A stretch of 64,000 nucleotides of DNA from Streptomyces sp. RerS4 (GTDB taxonomy: Bacteria; Actinomycetota; Actinomycetes; Streptomycetales; Streptomycetaceae), in assembly GCF_023515955.1 (NCBI RefSeq), contig NZ_CP097322.1:6806501-6870500 (forward strand). Reading direction: 5' to 3'. Below, piece after piece: positions 33,667 to 43,649 of this stretch; the stretch's first letter is position 1, and the number at the start of each line of letters is the position of its first letter. Position numbers and translations under genes: made by a program. The notes under the pieces are model-generated. The model did not search any database, was not told the origin of the DNA, and saw only the letters and a list, made by a program, of their open reading frames with translations.

Positions 33667-34778
33667 GACCGTCTCACCCCGGCCGGCCCTGCCCCGTCGC
33701 GTGCGCCCTCCGCCGCTTCGGCGGGCGCCGACGGCCCCGGGGCGACGCCGAGGTGCTCGCGCAGCACCCGGCCCAGCAGGTGCGCGAGGTAGGCCTCGTC
33801 CCGGATCGTCACGTGCAACCGGTTGTTGGTCATGTGCATGTACGGCGACAGCAGCAGGGGCAACGCCACCGCCGGATCGCTCACCCCCTCGTCCCGCGTC
33901 CCGTCCCAGGACCGGAACACCAGCTGCCCGTCGGCGGCCAGTGCCACGGCCCGCTCTCGCAGCTCCCGGCAGTGCTCGGCCCACCCGGCGAGGAAGCCCG
34001 GCAGTCGGCCCGTCTCCCCGGAGTCGAGGGCCTCCAGTACGGCCGTGAACCGCCGCCCGAGCCCGGGGGCGGTCTGCTCGTAGGTGCGGTCGTACTCGGC
34101 GGAGCCGATGAACCCCGTCCCGGGGAAGGCCTGGTGCCAGAATCGGTAGTACCGATCGAGGTACGCGCCGAGCTCCTCCCGGTCGGGCAGGAACACGCCG
34201 GCCATCACCATCATCAGCTGGGCGGAGGTGCCGAGCAGCACCGTGCGCAGGTGCAGGTTCATGCCGCCGAGGGCGTCCATCACCAGGTCGCTGGAGTGCG
34301 CGAAATGCCACTCGGCGAGCTCGACCCCGGCCGGGCCGCCGTACTTGCCGTACTCGGGCTCGTACGGCTCGTAGGACCAGGAGTTGTTGGGGCGCAGGTT
34401 CATCCGCCCGTCCGGGCCCATGAAGGCCGCCCGGTCGCCCTCGGGGAACTCGATGTCGAAGAGGGTGTTGTAGAACTCGTTGAGGAAGCCGGAGTCCACC
34501 TCGTACAGCGCGGGCCGGGCCTTCAGGAACGCCGCCACCGCCTCCTCCGCACGGCGGCGCACCTCGGCCTCGGCGTCCGGGGTGACCGGCCGCAGCCGCA
34601 GCCGTACGTGCGGTCCCTCCAGCCAGTAGTTGATGAAGAAGTGCCCGGCCAGCAGACCGTCCGCCGTCAGCGAGGCGATCAGCGGACGCACGCAATTCAC
34701 GAGCAGGGGCTGCGGGTTGGCCGCGTAGAAGACGTGCATCGCCTGCCAGGCGCCGCGCGTCGGGCTCAGTTCTGACAT
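33663..34778 (-). CDS. Thiopeptide-type SpaB_C-domain protein (elimination or cycloaddition subunit)
   Basis: This 371-aa protein has the SpaB_C/thiopeptide-type biosynthesis features: WQAMHVFYAANPQPLLVNCV at the start, HFFINYWLEGPHVRLRL, YEPEYGKYGGPAG, and the C-terminal SPYMHMTNNRLHV. In split LanB systems this subunit removes glutamate from glutamylated Ser/Thr to give Dha/Dhb. In thiopeptides a paralogue catalyses the [4+2] pyridine-forming step. Only one copy is present here. With a complete glutamylation subunit next to it, elimination is the more likely role. Confidence 0.87.
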   Translation of the reverse strand: MSELSPTRGAWQAMHVFYAANPQPLLVNCVRPLIASLTADGLLAGHFFINYWLEGPHVRLRLRPVTPDAEAEVRRRAEEAVAAFLKARPALYEVDSGFLNEFYNTLFDIEFPEGDRAAFMGPDGRMNLRPNNSWSYEPYEPEYGKYGGPAGVELAEWHFAHSSDLVMDALGGMNLHLRTVLLGTSAQLMMVMAGVFLPDREELGAYLDRYYRFWHQAFPGTGFIGSAEYDRTYEQTAPGLGRRFTAVLEALDSGETGRLPGFLAGWAEHCRELRERAVALAADGQLVFRSWDGTRDEGVSDPAVALPLLLSPYMHMTNNRLHVTIRDEAYLAHLLGRVLREHLGVAPGPSAPAEAAEGARDGAGPAGVRRS

Positions 34779-37642
34779 CGGGTGCCGCCCTCCTGGGCCG
34801 AGGTGTCTGTGATGGTGGTGGTGAAGGTCTCGACGGCCAGCTCGGCGACGTGCGCGCCGCGCGCCGAATGCGTGTGCAGTGCGCCCGGGTCGGGGAGCAT
34901 CTCGCGGAAGACCACCCGGTGTCCGGGATCGCGCAGCAGCGACTCGAACGCGGACAGCGACAGCGGGCTCGCGAAATCCACGTACTGCGGCTTCGCGCCG
35001 AGCGCCGAAGGACCCGCCGACACGGTGGCGAACACCCGCTCCGGCAGCCCGTGTTGACGCCGCCAGCGCTGCCACTCCAGGAAGTGGCCGGCCTCCCGGG
35101 CCCCGTGCGCCGGCAACCGCTCCACCGTGGTCGTCCAGCTGCGCCGGCTGATCACCACGTCGCCGTGCACGACACGGGGCCGCGCGTGGACCCCGCCTCG
35201 CGCCACACCCTCCGGGACGCCCGCCCACACGTCCAGCGGGGACATGGACGACGGCGACAGGAGCAGCAGCGTACGCGGCACCACGGGCAGCGCGAGCGGC
35301 ACCAGGTAGCCCAGGTAGACGGGGATCACCTCGCGGCCCAGCCGCCGCGAGCGCAGCACCACCCGACCCGTGTCGGGGACGTGCTCCGCGTACAGGTCGT
35401 CCAGGCGCAGCAGCCGGTCCTCCGGCAGGGTGCCGCTCTCGCCCGGACAGACGATCTCGAACTCGACCAGTCGCCCGTGCAGGTTCAGGTTCGTGGTGAC
35501 CGGACCGCCGGTGACCTCCGCGAACACGGCGCCGGGCGGGGTGGCGCGGTCGGCTCCCGCGCGCAGCTCCGCGTCGAGGCCCGATCGGCCGTCCCGGTCC
35601 TCGTAGACGTGCGTGAACCGGCTGAAGGGGAAGGACAGCCCGCCGTAGGAGCGGTTCAGCACCGTCGTCCGCTCGCCGGTGGCCGGGTCGCGGGCGAGCT
35701 GCACGTGGTGGCAGCGCGGCGCGAACCCGGGGACCACGGGCTCCAGTTCGCCCGCCACCGCGTCCAGGTCCGCTTCCGCCAGCCGCAGTTCGCCGCCGCC
35801 CGGCTCCCGGCCCGGCCGCGCGTCCGACTCCTCGTACGCCGCCCAGCGCTCCCGCATCCGGTCCACGAAGGCCCGCCGGGCCGCGTCCAGGGCCCGGATG
35901 CCGGGCAGGCCGAGCCAGTTCTCCTCCGGCACGTACTCGCCCCGCGCGTCGAAGGGGGTGCGCCGCGCCGTGAAGGACAGGTACTGGTCGAAGAAGTCCT
36001 CGTGGAAGTCGTGCACGAGACCCAACAGGTCCTCGCAGCGGCCCCCCTGCCCGTAGCGGGCCGTGAAGAAGCCCTCGAAGGTGATGCGTTGGGCGAGGGT
36101 GAGGTCGAAGGCCGGCAGGATCCGCTCCAGCGACCGCAGCGCACCGCCGTCCGCGCCCTCGCGGGCCCAGGCCGGCGGGGCGGCGGGCAGGTCACGGCCC
36201 GCGCTCACGTCCTCGTAGACCAGCGTCTGGGGCAGCGGCGCCTCGGCCGGGGCGCCCAACTCCGTCCACGCCAGGCGCAGTCCGGCCCGCAGCGCGCGCA
36301 GCAGCCCCGCGCGCTCGTCGCGCCCGGCCCGCGGGTAGCGCTCCAGCACGCGGGCGGGTTCCTCCAGCAGGCCGGCGAGGGTGTCGGCCCAGGGCCGTTC
36401 CAGCCGCGCCAGCGAACGCTGGAAGGCGCGTACGGGATCCCCGCTGTGCACCTCGGTGTCCAGGCACGGCACCCGCACCATGCCGAGCTGGAGGAGGGCG
36501 TCGACGTACGCCTCGCAGTCGGCCGGGGAGGCCCCGTGCTCGGCGGCCAGCCAGTCGACCAGCTCGTGGTGGCGCAGGTCGGGCTCCGCCCCGTCGCCGC
36601 CGCCGGCCGAGGCCGAGGAAGCCGCCGCCCGCTCCGCGAACAGGGCGAGCAGCCGGTCCAGGGTGCCGCTGCGGCGCAGGAAGAACAGCCGGTCCTTGAC
36701 CGCGTCGAAGGTGACGGCGGCCCCGTCGTCACCGGCCGTCACGGACCGGCGTACGTAGCGGATCCGGTCGTCCTCCCGGCCCCAGCCCGAGGCCGGGCGC
36801 AGCGGCAGGTCCCGGCGGCGGACGGGATCGGCGAGGATCAGCTCGGCGAGCCGCGCCAACACGACCACGTTCAGCCGCACATGGCTGCTCCACGCGTCCT
36901 CGACGCGGATCGCGCCGGAGTCCGTCGCGGCGTCGCCCTCCGGGGTGAACCGGCCGGTCGCCACCCCCGTGAAGGTGCTGAAGGGGCTGGTCTTGCACGC
37001 CGTGCGGTAGAGGTACGAGAGCACCGACCGTTCGGCCTTGCGGGCCCGGCCTCCCGGCTCGGCGCCGCCCGCGGTGGCCGCCGCGTACGCGTCGAGCTGC
37101 CCTTCGAGGACCGGCGAGGCCAACAGCAGCCCGTGTCGCAGCCGTTCGTCGTCGAGCAGCTCGCGCAGAGCCGCCCGGCCGCCGCGCAGGTCCGCGGCCA
37201 GCAGCGCGTCGCCCTCGGCCAGCAGCTTCCGCGACTCCCCGACCCCGCGCAGCCATCCGGCCAGCCGCTCGACCACGGCCGCCCCGTCGGGGATGTCGGC
37301 CGGTGCGTCGGTCGGTGCGTCGGCCGGCGCCGCCACGAGGCGCAGCGCCGCCTCGGGATCGTCGGGCAACCTGCCGTTGTGGATCCGGCGCCGAAGCGCC
37401 AGCAGCTCCCGGCGCCGGGCCGCGCCCGGCCCGCCGGGCTCGGGATCGGTGGCGCCGACCGCGCGGTGCAGCGCCTCGCTCAGCCACTGCGCGTCCGCGC
37501 GCAGCGCCTCCTCGGCCGCCAGTACGTCCTCGGCCCAACGGAGGGTGGCCTCGGCGCGCAACGCGTCGGCCGAGGCCAGGGGCAGGCCGGCCACGCGCAG
37601 CATGAACCGCTCGCCCGCCCGCCACTCGGTGGTGGTCTTCAT
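34766..37642 (-). CDS. Lantibiotic dehydratase N-terminal (glutamylation) subunit, LanB-like
   Basis: The 958-aa protein has the Lant_dehydr_N layout: YLYRTACKTSPFSTFTGVA near residue 210, LNVVVLARLAELIL, TFEGFFTARYG, and the C-terminal blocks NRSYGGLSFPFSRFTHVYED and FASPLSLSAFESLLRD. These proteins transfer glutamate from glutamyl-tRNA to Ser/Thr of the core. The elimination function is encoded by the next gene, overlapping by 13 bases, so this is a split LanB as in thiopeptides and goadsporin. AGGAAGA precedes ATG 37642. Confidence 0.9.
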   Translation of the reverse strand: MKTTTEWRAGERFMLRVAGLPLASADALRAEATLRWAEDVLAAEEALRADAQWLSEALHRAVGATDPEPGGPGAARRRELLALRRRIHNGRLPDDPEAALRLVAAPADAPTDAPADIPDGAAVVERLAGWLRGVGESRKLLAEGDALLAADLRGGRAALRELLDDERLRHGLLLASPVLEGQLDAYAAATAGGAEPGGRARKAERSVLSYLYRTACKTSPFSTFTGVATGRFTPEGDAATDSGAIRVEDAWSSHVRLNVVVLARLAELILADPVRRRDLPLRPASGWGREDDRIRYVRRSVTAGDDGAAVTFDAVKDRLFFLRRSGTLDRLLALFAERAAASSASAGGGDGAEPDLRHHELVDWLAAEHGASPADCEAYVDALLQLGMVRVPCLDTEVHSGDPVRAFQRSLARLERPWADTLAGLLEEPARVLERYPRAGRDERAGLLRALRAGLRLAWTELGAPAEAPLPQTLVYEDVSAGRDLPAAPPAWAREGADGGALRSLERILPAFDLTLAQRITFEGFFTARYGQGGRCEDLLGLVHDFHEDFFDQYLSFTARRTPFDARGEYVPEENWLGLPGIRALDAARRAFVDRMRERWAAYEESDARPGREPGGGELRLAEADLDAVAGELEPVVPGFAPRCHHVQLARDPATGERTTVLNRSYGGLSFPFSRFTHVYEDRDGRSGLDAELRAGADRATPPGAVFAEVTGGPVTTNLNLHGRLVEFEIVCPGESGTLPEDRLLRLDDLYAEHVPDTGRVVLRSRRLGREVIPVYLGYLVPLALPVVPRTLLLLSPSSMSPLDVWAGVPEGVARGGVHARPRVVHGDVVISRRSWTTTVERLPAHGAREAGHFLEWQRWRRQHGLPERVFATVSAGPSALGAKPQYVDFASPLSLSAFESLLRDPGHRVVFREMLPDPGALHTHSARGAHVAELAVETFTTTITDTSAQEGGTRCQN

Positions 37643-37671
37643 CCTGTCTTCCTGCTTCTCTCGTCGCCCGG

Positions 37672-39239
37672 TCAGGCGATCTCGTGGCGGAAGTCGGCCG
37701 GCCGCGGCCGTTCGTGGCCGAGCAGCATGACCAGCAGCGGGGCCTCGTCGGTGTCCGTCAGCCCCAGGTGCTCGACGTAGGAGATGTTGTCGAAGCCGAG
37801 GGCCACGCCCGCGCCCAGCCCGTGGGCGGCCGCCGTGGTGTAGAAGGTCTGCGCCACCGCGCCGATCGTGGCGCCCACCAGCCGGTACCCGCGATCACCC
37901 ACCACGTCGAGGACCTTCGTGGTCCGTACGGTCGGCACCAGCACCGCGCCCGCCTGCTCCAGGTTGTAGTTGGACAGGAAATAGTTGCGCTGGAGGAACG
38001 AGCCGGGGGCGCCCGGCACGACCAGGCGCAGGGCGTGGGCGTCCGCGTCGTAGGCGTAGGTCCCGGGGGCGACGCCCTCGACGTGGTTGACGAAGGCGTA
38101 CAGCGAGGTCAGCCGGGGCCCGTCGGGGCGCTCGGCCTCGCTGCCCACCGACGTGGCCGCGCAGTCGGCGAGCGCCGCCGCCAACCGGTCGGCCCCCAGC
38201 GGCCGGGTCGCGTCGAACCGTCCGAAGCTGCTGCGCCGCGCGCGCGCCGCCGCGGCCCCATCGGCGGGGTGGCGGGCGTCGGCAACGGCTCGGGCCGCCC
38301 GCCCCGGGGCGCGAACGCGGCCGCCGCGTCCAGCGCACCGGGCTTGGGACGGTCGGCGGCGCGGCCGAGGGTGGCCTCGTGGATCCGGCGCAGGGTCTCG
38401 AAGGTCAGGACCGTCCGGGAGCGCTCGGAGTCCCGGTGGCGTACGGACAACCCCGACGGTCGAACGTCGTCCGACGGCCGGCGGGCGGCGTCGTCCCACT
38501 CCAGCGGGACCACGGCGAAGATCCCCTCCTCCTCGGGAAGGACCCCGAGCAGGGAGGCGAGCCGCTCCTCGTCGAACCAGAGGGTGGGGGCGATGCGCAG
38601 ACCCCGCTCCGCCGCCCACAGCCGCCAGGTCTGGATCACCGTACCGATGTCCATGCTCACGGCGTGGAAGGAGAAGCTGTTGTACTTGAACGCGTTCTGC
38701 CAGTACTTGACGCTGAGCAGCAGGTACTGGGCGTGGCCGGACGGCTCTGCCCCCTCTGCCCCCAGCGCCTCGCGGATGTCACCGGTGACGTCACCCGTCA
38801 GCAGCCGGCGCAGACCGTGCCGGTGCGGGGCGTAGTGGTACACGCCCGGGGTGAGCGGGCCGCCGGCGCCAGCCGCCCAGTACACGCCGACCGGGTACAG
38901 GCCGCCGCCGGAGGCGGTGCCCCGCGACCAGTTGGCCTGCGGGTAGTGGGGGAGAGCGGCCAGGTCGGTGTTGGCCTGGACGCCGAGCCGCCGCCCGATC
39001 AGGCCGTACGAGTCCTGCAGCATCCCGGACAGCAACGGCAGGGTGAAGCCCCCGCCGACCGGGCCCGGCTCCCCGGACGAAACGGGCGACGGCGGCTCCG
39101 GCAGCGGCAGCGTCTCGGCTCCGGGGTAGAACTTCGCCTTGCGGGGGCGATCGGCCCAGTCGGGCACGAAGTCCACGGGCTCCATCGGTATCCGGCCCCG
39201 GTGCAGGATGGCGCTCGCGTAGTCATGGGCGTGGCCCAC
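37672..39239 (-). pseudogene. SagB-type azoline dehydrogenase, single-base frameshift
   Basis: The N-terminal part (GTG 39239, behind GAGGAGGAC) holds the SagB/ThcOx features NWSRGTASGGGLYPVGVYW and FHAVSMDIGTVIQTW. The C-terminal part is in another frame, with RRSSFGRFD, NHVEGVAPGTYAYD, and ATIGAVAQTFYTTAAAHGLG. The frames join at the G run 38266-38269; one more base there gives TPATPADGAAAARARR. Total length 3n+2 fits a one-base deletion. The restored protein is about 522 aa. The FMN enzyme oxidises thiazolines/oxazolines to aromatic azoles. If the shift is real, azolines would stay reduced. Confidence 0.82.
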
Positions 39240-39278
39240 GGGTCCTCCTCGGTTCGTGTGGACGGGTCGGTGGCCGCG

Positions 39279-41276
39279 TCAGGGGAAGGGATGCGGGGCG
39301 ACATGGAGGTCGGCGGGCTCCAGGTCCCGTTCGCGCAACCCCGCCTCGCGCAGCGCGGTCCGCATCCGGGGCATGGCGAGCGCCCGCTGCCGCGACCAAC
39401 CGAAGTCGATCGGCAGCAGCCCCGGCACCAGCACGCTCACCGTGTGCAGGCCCAGTGCCCGCTGCTCGGGCGTGGTCTGGTCGACCACCACCACGTCGAA
39501 CCCCCGGGCGGCGACGGCCTCGACGCACCGCGCCAGGTCCTCGCGCACGTCGTCCGACACCGGCTGCGGGGCGGCCAGTTCGGCCACCGACCGCAGCGGC
39601 GGGTGCGGTGACGGGGAGCGCAGCAGGAAGTCGGCGTGGGCTCCCATCTCGGGCACCCCGTAGACCAGCGGATGGTCGTGCAACGCGGTCACCAGGGAGA
39701 AGTCGGCCGCCATCGCCCGCAGCCGGGTCTCCTCGCGCTCGGTGCGGCCGGGCAGGTTCACCGCGTCCGTGGCGATCTCGCACAGCGCCGAGTCCAACGC
39801 CGACTCCGGATCCAGTCCGGCGCCGGCGCCGAAGCACATCCGGCCCATGCCGCCGTCGAAGCGCTCCGCGACGGCCGTCACCACCGGGATCGGGAAGGAG
39901 ATCCGCGTGTCGAAGAACCGCGCCCGGTAGCCGTAGAGGGCGAGCCGGTCGACCATCGCCCGTGTCGAGGCCCGCGTACTGGTCGTGGGGTCGATCTCCG
40001 GCAGGGGCTGTCGCCCGTACCAGGCCAGCAGGAAGGCGTCCCGCTCGACGACCTCCATCAGGCCGAAATAGGCGGCCTCGGCCAGACTCCCGCCCGAGGC
40101 ACAACCGTTGGAGCTCTCCTGCACGAACCGGTTCTCCAACCCCGGCGCGTGATAGTACGTCAGCACCTCCGGCACCAGGCGCGGCGCCTGATCGCGCAGC
40201 GACCAGCCCCACACCCAGGGGATCTCCCGGTCGGGGTCGAAGGGGCGCACGCGCGGGTTGTCCCGGTAGAACTCCTCGCTGTACAGGCCGACCCGGCGCG
40301 GATCCACCGCCTGATCGGCGAACTCCCGCAAGGACCCGCGTACGCTCGTGGTCCGCGCCCGCGCGCGCATTCCCGCGTACCGCTCCAGCCCCTCCAACAC
40401 CCCGACCCGGGCGCTGCGTTCGAAGGAATCGGTGTGCCCGCCCCAGAACGTCTCGCGCAGGTACTCGCCCGACCGCATCGAGAAGCACCCGATGGTCGCG
40501 GACGTGGAGGTGGAGGAGATGTCCTGCACCAGAGAGGGCCCCAGCGCCCCGCACAGCGGATTCGCGAAGGCCGCCACCTCGATCCCGTACGCCTCCACGG
40601 GACGGGTACGGAACACCCCCGGCCGGTACTTGGGCGCGGGCGCAAGCTCCGGCGCGGCCGGCGCGTCCACGGTGGGCGTCGCGCACACCGGGCACTCCGG
40701 ATCGGGCACCAGCGGGTAGGCGCGCACGGCGCCGGTCCGCAGGTCCAGCGAGCGGACCACGGGGAAGACGGGGACGGCGTCGCCGACCGGGGCCGACGCC
40801 GCGAGCACGACCAGCGCGGCCAGCGCGTCCGCCGCGAAGGCGTGCGCGTACGGCCAGCCGCCCGCCGCCCGGGTGGCCCCGCCCACCTCCAGGGCGTCCC
40901 GCAACGCCACCGACCGGACGGCCTGCCAGCGCCGCTCCAGGCACCGGGCGCAGCCCGCCGCGCCGTCACCACCGCCCACGGGTCCGACCACGGCCTGGTA
41001 CCCGTACAGCCGCACCGGCACGACCGGCTCCGGACGCGCGGCGTGCGGCCCCGCGGCGTGCGGTGCCTCTGCGTGCGGCCCCGCGGCGTGCGGTGCTCCG
41101 TCCGCCGGGGCGAACGCGTCGCGCACGCCCAGCACCCCCAGGGCCACGCCCGGCCCCGCCAGCTCGCTCAGCGCCCGCTCCAGCAGCGCCGTGAACCGCT
41201 CGGCGGCCGCGGCCCCGAGCCCGTCCGCCACGGTCGCGTCGACCCGTACGGACGGGCCCCGGCCGCTACGCCTCAT
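39279..41276 (-). CDS. YcaO cyclodehydratase-family protein 2 with zinc-ribbon N-terminus
   Basis: This 665-aa protein is built like the other YcaO of the cluster: an N-terminal region with CARC and CPVC pairs, then LEGLERYAG, QESSNGCASGG and EVVERDAFLLAWYG, ending PHPFP. VVVDQTTPEQ and VLVPGLLPIDFGWSRQR are identical or nearly so in both. A His/Ala/Pro repeat (PHAAGPHAEAPHAAGPHAA) sits near residue 65. Both copies keep the ATP motifs, so both may be active, perhaps on different residues (Cys versus Ser/Thr). It overlaps the E1-like gene by 11 bases. Confidence 0.9.
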   Translation of the reverse strand: MRRSGRGPSVRVDATVADGLGAAAAERFTALLERALSELAGPGVALGVLGVRDAFAPADGAPHAAGPHAEAPHAAGPHAARPEPVVPVRLYGYQAVVGPVGGGDGAAGCARCLERRWQAVRSVALRDALEVGGATRAAGGWPYAHAFAADALAALVVLAASAPVGDAVPVFPVVRSLDLRTGAVRAYPLVPDPECPVCATPTVDAPAAPELAPAPKYRPGVFRTRPVEAYGIEVAAFANPLCGALGPSLVQDISSTSTSATIGCFSMRSGEYLRETFWGGHTDSFERSARVGVLEGLERYAGMRARARTTSVRGSLREFADQAVDPRRVGLYSEEFYRDNPRVRPFDPDREIPWVWGWSLRDQAPRLVPEVLTYYHAPGLENRFVQESSNGCASGGSLAEAAYFGLMEVVERDAFLLAWYGRQPLPEIDPTTSTRASTRAMVDRLALYGYRARFFDTRISFPIPVVTAVAERFDGGMGRMCFGAGAGLDPESALDSALCEIATDAVNLPGRTEREETRLRAMAADFSLVTALHDHPLVYGVPEMGAHADFLLRSPSPHPPLRSVAELAAPQPVSDDVREDLARCVEAVAARGFDVVVVDQTTPEQRALGLHTVSVLVPGLLPIDFGWSRQRALAMPRMRTALREAGLRERDLEPADLHVAPHPFP
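41034..41099 (-). repeat. 30-bp tandem repeat in YcaO 2
   Basis: Two near-identical 30-bp units (GCGTGCGGCCCCGCGGCGTG plus GGTGC and four variable bases) encode PHAAGPHA-type sequence. They are in frame and lie between the N-terminal strand and the first CxxC of the protein. Confidence 0.55.
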
Positions 41277-43491
41277 CGCCGGACTCCCGCACGGCCGTCA
41301 GCAGCACCCGCACGGTGTGGATGCCGACCTCCGCCAGCTCCGGCGCCCCCGTCACCACCGCGTACGCGTCGAGCCCCGCGTCCCCGAGCCGCTCCAGCAC
41401 CCGCGCCCACGACACGCCGGGCCCGGCCGTCACGGGCGCCGCCGCACCCGTGGCGCTCAGCGCGCGGGCGTCCAGGTCGCGCAGCAGCGGATCACCGGTG
41501 TCGGCCGGGCCGCCCGGACCCGCCCCGTCGGCCTCGTACTGCGCCGCGCCCAGCAGCTCGCGCAGCGCGGCCACGGCCGCCGTACGCCGGTCCAGGCCTT
41601 CGCCCAGCGCCCAACGCTCCCCGGAGCGGGCCAACAACACCTGCGCCCCGCTCCGTTCGCCCTCGCCCAGGTCCAGCAGCTCCGGCGACGCCATCCCGAG
41701 CCGCTCCGCCGACCGTACGAGGAAGGTCAGTTCGGCGTCGTCACCGTCGGGCGCCGGCAGCGGCACCACACCGGCCGCGGCGCCGCGCACGGCCCGCAGC
41801 AGCGCCGCGTGCCCCAGCGCCGACAGCAGTCCGGCGGCGGCCGCGTCGGCCAAGGAGGGACCGGCGCCCGCGCCGGCCCGGGTCCGCTCGAAGAGCCGGT
41901 CGGCGTTGTGCGGGCCGAACGGCCGTACCGCGCCCGCCGGAACGAGGACGGGCTCCTTCGTCAGCAGCGACACCGCCCGCTGGTACGCCGCCGGCTCGCC
42001 CGGGATCCCGGAGGCCGTCGCCAGCGCCGCCACGACCACCGGCTCACCCGCCCCGCCCCGCCCCTCGGGGCCGGCCAGGGCTCGGGCGGGCACCACGTGC
42101 TCCGCGTACACCAGCGCCGCCGCGTCGAGCGCCCGCATCCGCGCACCCGCGACGTGATGGATGTCGAACGCGGCGATCGCGCGCGATCCCGCGTGGCCGA
42201 CGCCCAGTTCGACCACGCCCAGCTTCAGCGGGAGCTGCGTCAGCTCCTCGTCCGCGTACCCGGTGAACACGCCTGCCCGGGGCCGGACGATGGTGGAGCG
42301 GCGGTTCAACTCCTCGACCAGCTCGTCGGCTTCGCGGGCCGTCTCCAGGGTCGGCAGCGCGGGCGTACCCGAGGCGCCGGCGGCCGCCAGGTCCACGGCC
42401 TCGGCCGCGGGCTCCACCGGCGGGGCGCAGAACGGGCAACGGGGGTGCGGGAACAGCGGTTCGGCCGTCACGTCCAGCGAGGCCGTGTCCTGGACGAGGA
42501 GCCGCCCGGCGGTCTCGGCCGGCAGGGCACCCGAGGTCGCCCGGAACACCTCGTACCCCAGCAGGTTGCCGAGCATCGCGGCCAGCGGCCGCCCCGGCAC
42601 CGACGCCGTCGGCAGCGCGGATTCCGCCAGGGCCAGGGAGCTCCACACGTCGGCGGCCCCCACACCATCGCGGGCCGCACCCATCCTGAGCGCGGCGCAC
42701 GACCAACAGCCGGCCGTCCCGTGCGCCATCAGCGGGCCGACCACCGCGTCGTCGCCGTACGACCAGACGGGCAACAGCCTCCGGCCCTCGGGTATCCCGG
42801 CGCGCAGCAGCGGGAAGAGCCGCGCCGGCGCGGCCGGGCCGCCCGTCACCACGACGAAGTCGTACTGCGCCAACTGCCCCCACTCCCACGGCGCGTGGTC
42901 GGCGGGGAGGGTACGGATCTCCACCGGGCAGCCGTCGGCGCGGGCCTCGGCGGCCTCGGCCTCGACCTGCTCGGTGTCCGCGCCGGGCAGGACGCCGACG
43001 ACGGCGCAGCCGTTGCGGACCAGGCTCAGCGCGCACCACCGGGCGACGGCGTCCGTGCCGAGGACGGCGACGCGGGTGTCGCGGAAGCGCAGGAAGCGGG
43101 CCTCGGCGTCGTCGGCGTAGTGGTCGGCGTAGGCGATCTGCGGGGCGAAGCGACGCGCGACGTCGGGGGAGGCGGGCGCCCGGCCGGTGGCCGCGGCCGC
43201 CTCGACCTCCTCGACGGACCGGGCGAAGTCCCGTTCGTACAGGGTCTTGACGAGTTCCCCGACCATCGCGCGCTGCGGATCGCCCATGCCCTGACAGATC
43301 TCGGCGACGGAGTACTCGCCCGTCAGGTGCGGGACGATCAGCGTGGCGAAGCGGTACGCGGTGCGGGCGGTGAGGCGGAAGCCGCCGTCGGAGTTGTGGA
43401 ACAGCACCCCGTCGGGCGTCTCGGTGAAGAGCACGTCACGGCGGATGCGCGGCCGCGTCGAGGCGACGGCCTGGTAGCTGGCGTGGGACAT
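41266..43491 (-). CDS. RRE/E1-like leader-peptide-binding protein for YcaO (ocin-ThiF type)
   Basis: Start ATG 43491 follows GAGGTG. The longer open frame upstream overlaps the SARP gene. The 741-aa protein has an N-terminal winged-helix RRE (residues 12-95: RPRIRRDVLFTETPDGVLF, then TGEYSVAEICQGM), a ThiF/E1-like Rossmann region (RFRDTRVAVLGTDAVARW, about 135), and zinc-binding CWSCAALR and CPFCAPP. The C-terminal 300 residues are less conserved. In TOMM pathways this type of protein binds the leader and activates YcaO. It probably presents the precursor to both YcaO proteins. Confidence 0.88.
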   Translation of the reverse strand: MSHASYQAVASTRPRIRRDVLFTETPDGVLFHNSDGGFRLTARTAYRFATLIVPHLTGEYSVAEICQGMGDPQRAMVGELVKTLYERDFARSVEEVEAAAATGRAPASPDVARRFAPQIAYADHYADDAEARFLRFRDTRVAVLGTDAVARWCALSLVRNGCAVVGVLPGADTEQVEAEAAEARADGCPVEIRTLPADHAPWEWGQLAQYDFVVVTGGPAAPARLFPLLRAGIPEGRRLLPVWSYGDDAVVGPLMAHGTAGCWSCAALRMGAARDGVGAADVWSSLALAESALPTASVPGRPLAAMLGNLLGYEVFRATSGALPAETAGRLLVQDTASLDVTAEPLFPHPRCPFCAPPVEPAAEAVDLAAAGASGTPALPTLETAREADELVEELNRRSTIVRPRAGVFTGYADEELTQLPLKLGVVELGVGHAGSRAIAAFDIHHVAGARMRALDAAALVYAEHVVPARALAGPEGRGGAGEPVVVAALATASGIPGEPAAYQRAVSLLTKEPVLVPAGAVRPFGPHNADRLFERTRAGAGAGPSLADAAAAGLLSALGHAALLRAVRGAAAGVVPLPAPDGDDAELTFLVRSAERLGMASPELLDLGEGERSGAQVLLARSGERWALGEGLDRRTAAVAALRELLGAAQYEADGAGPGGPADTGDPLLRDLDARALSATGAAAPVTAGPGVSWARVLERLGDAGLDAYAVVTGAPELAEVGIHTVRVLLTAVRESGDEA

Positions 43492-43649
43492 GGAACACCT
43501 CTGGATGCGGTCTGGGTGGGGCGAGGGCGGCGTGAGGTGGGAAATGCCGGTGGTGGGGCGAGGGGTCCGGACGGGGACCGGGGTGACCGGTCCGGGCGTA
43601 CGGGTCCCAGGGGCTCGGCCGCGGTGGGCCGCGGGCCGGGCGGGGTGGG

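Noticed and set aside
43492..43649. SARP repeats before the E1-like gene
   Set aside because: CCGGTC-type repeats here are 9 bp apart and form a hairpin, not an 11-bp array; the operon may read through from the SARP gene.
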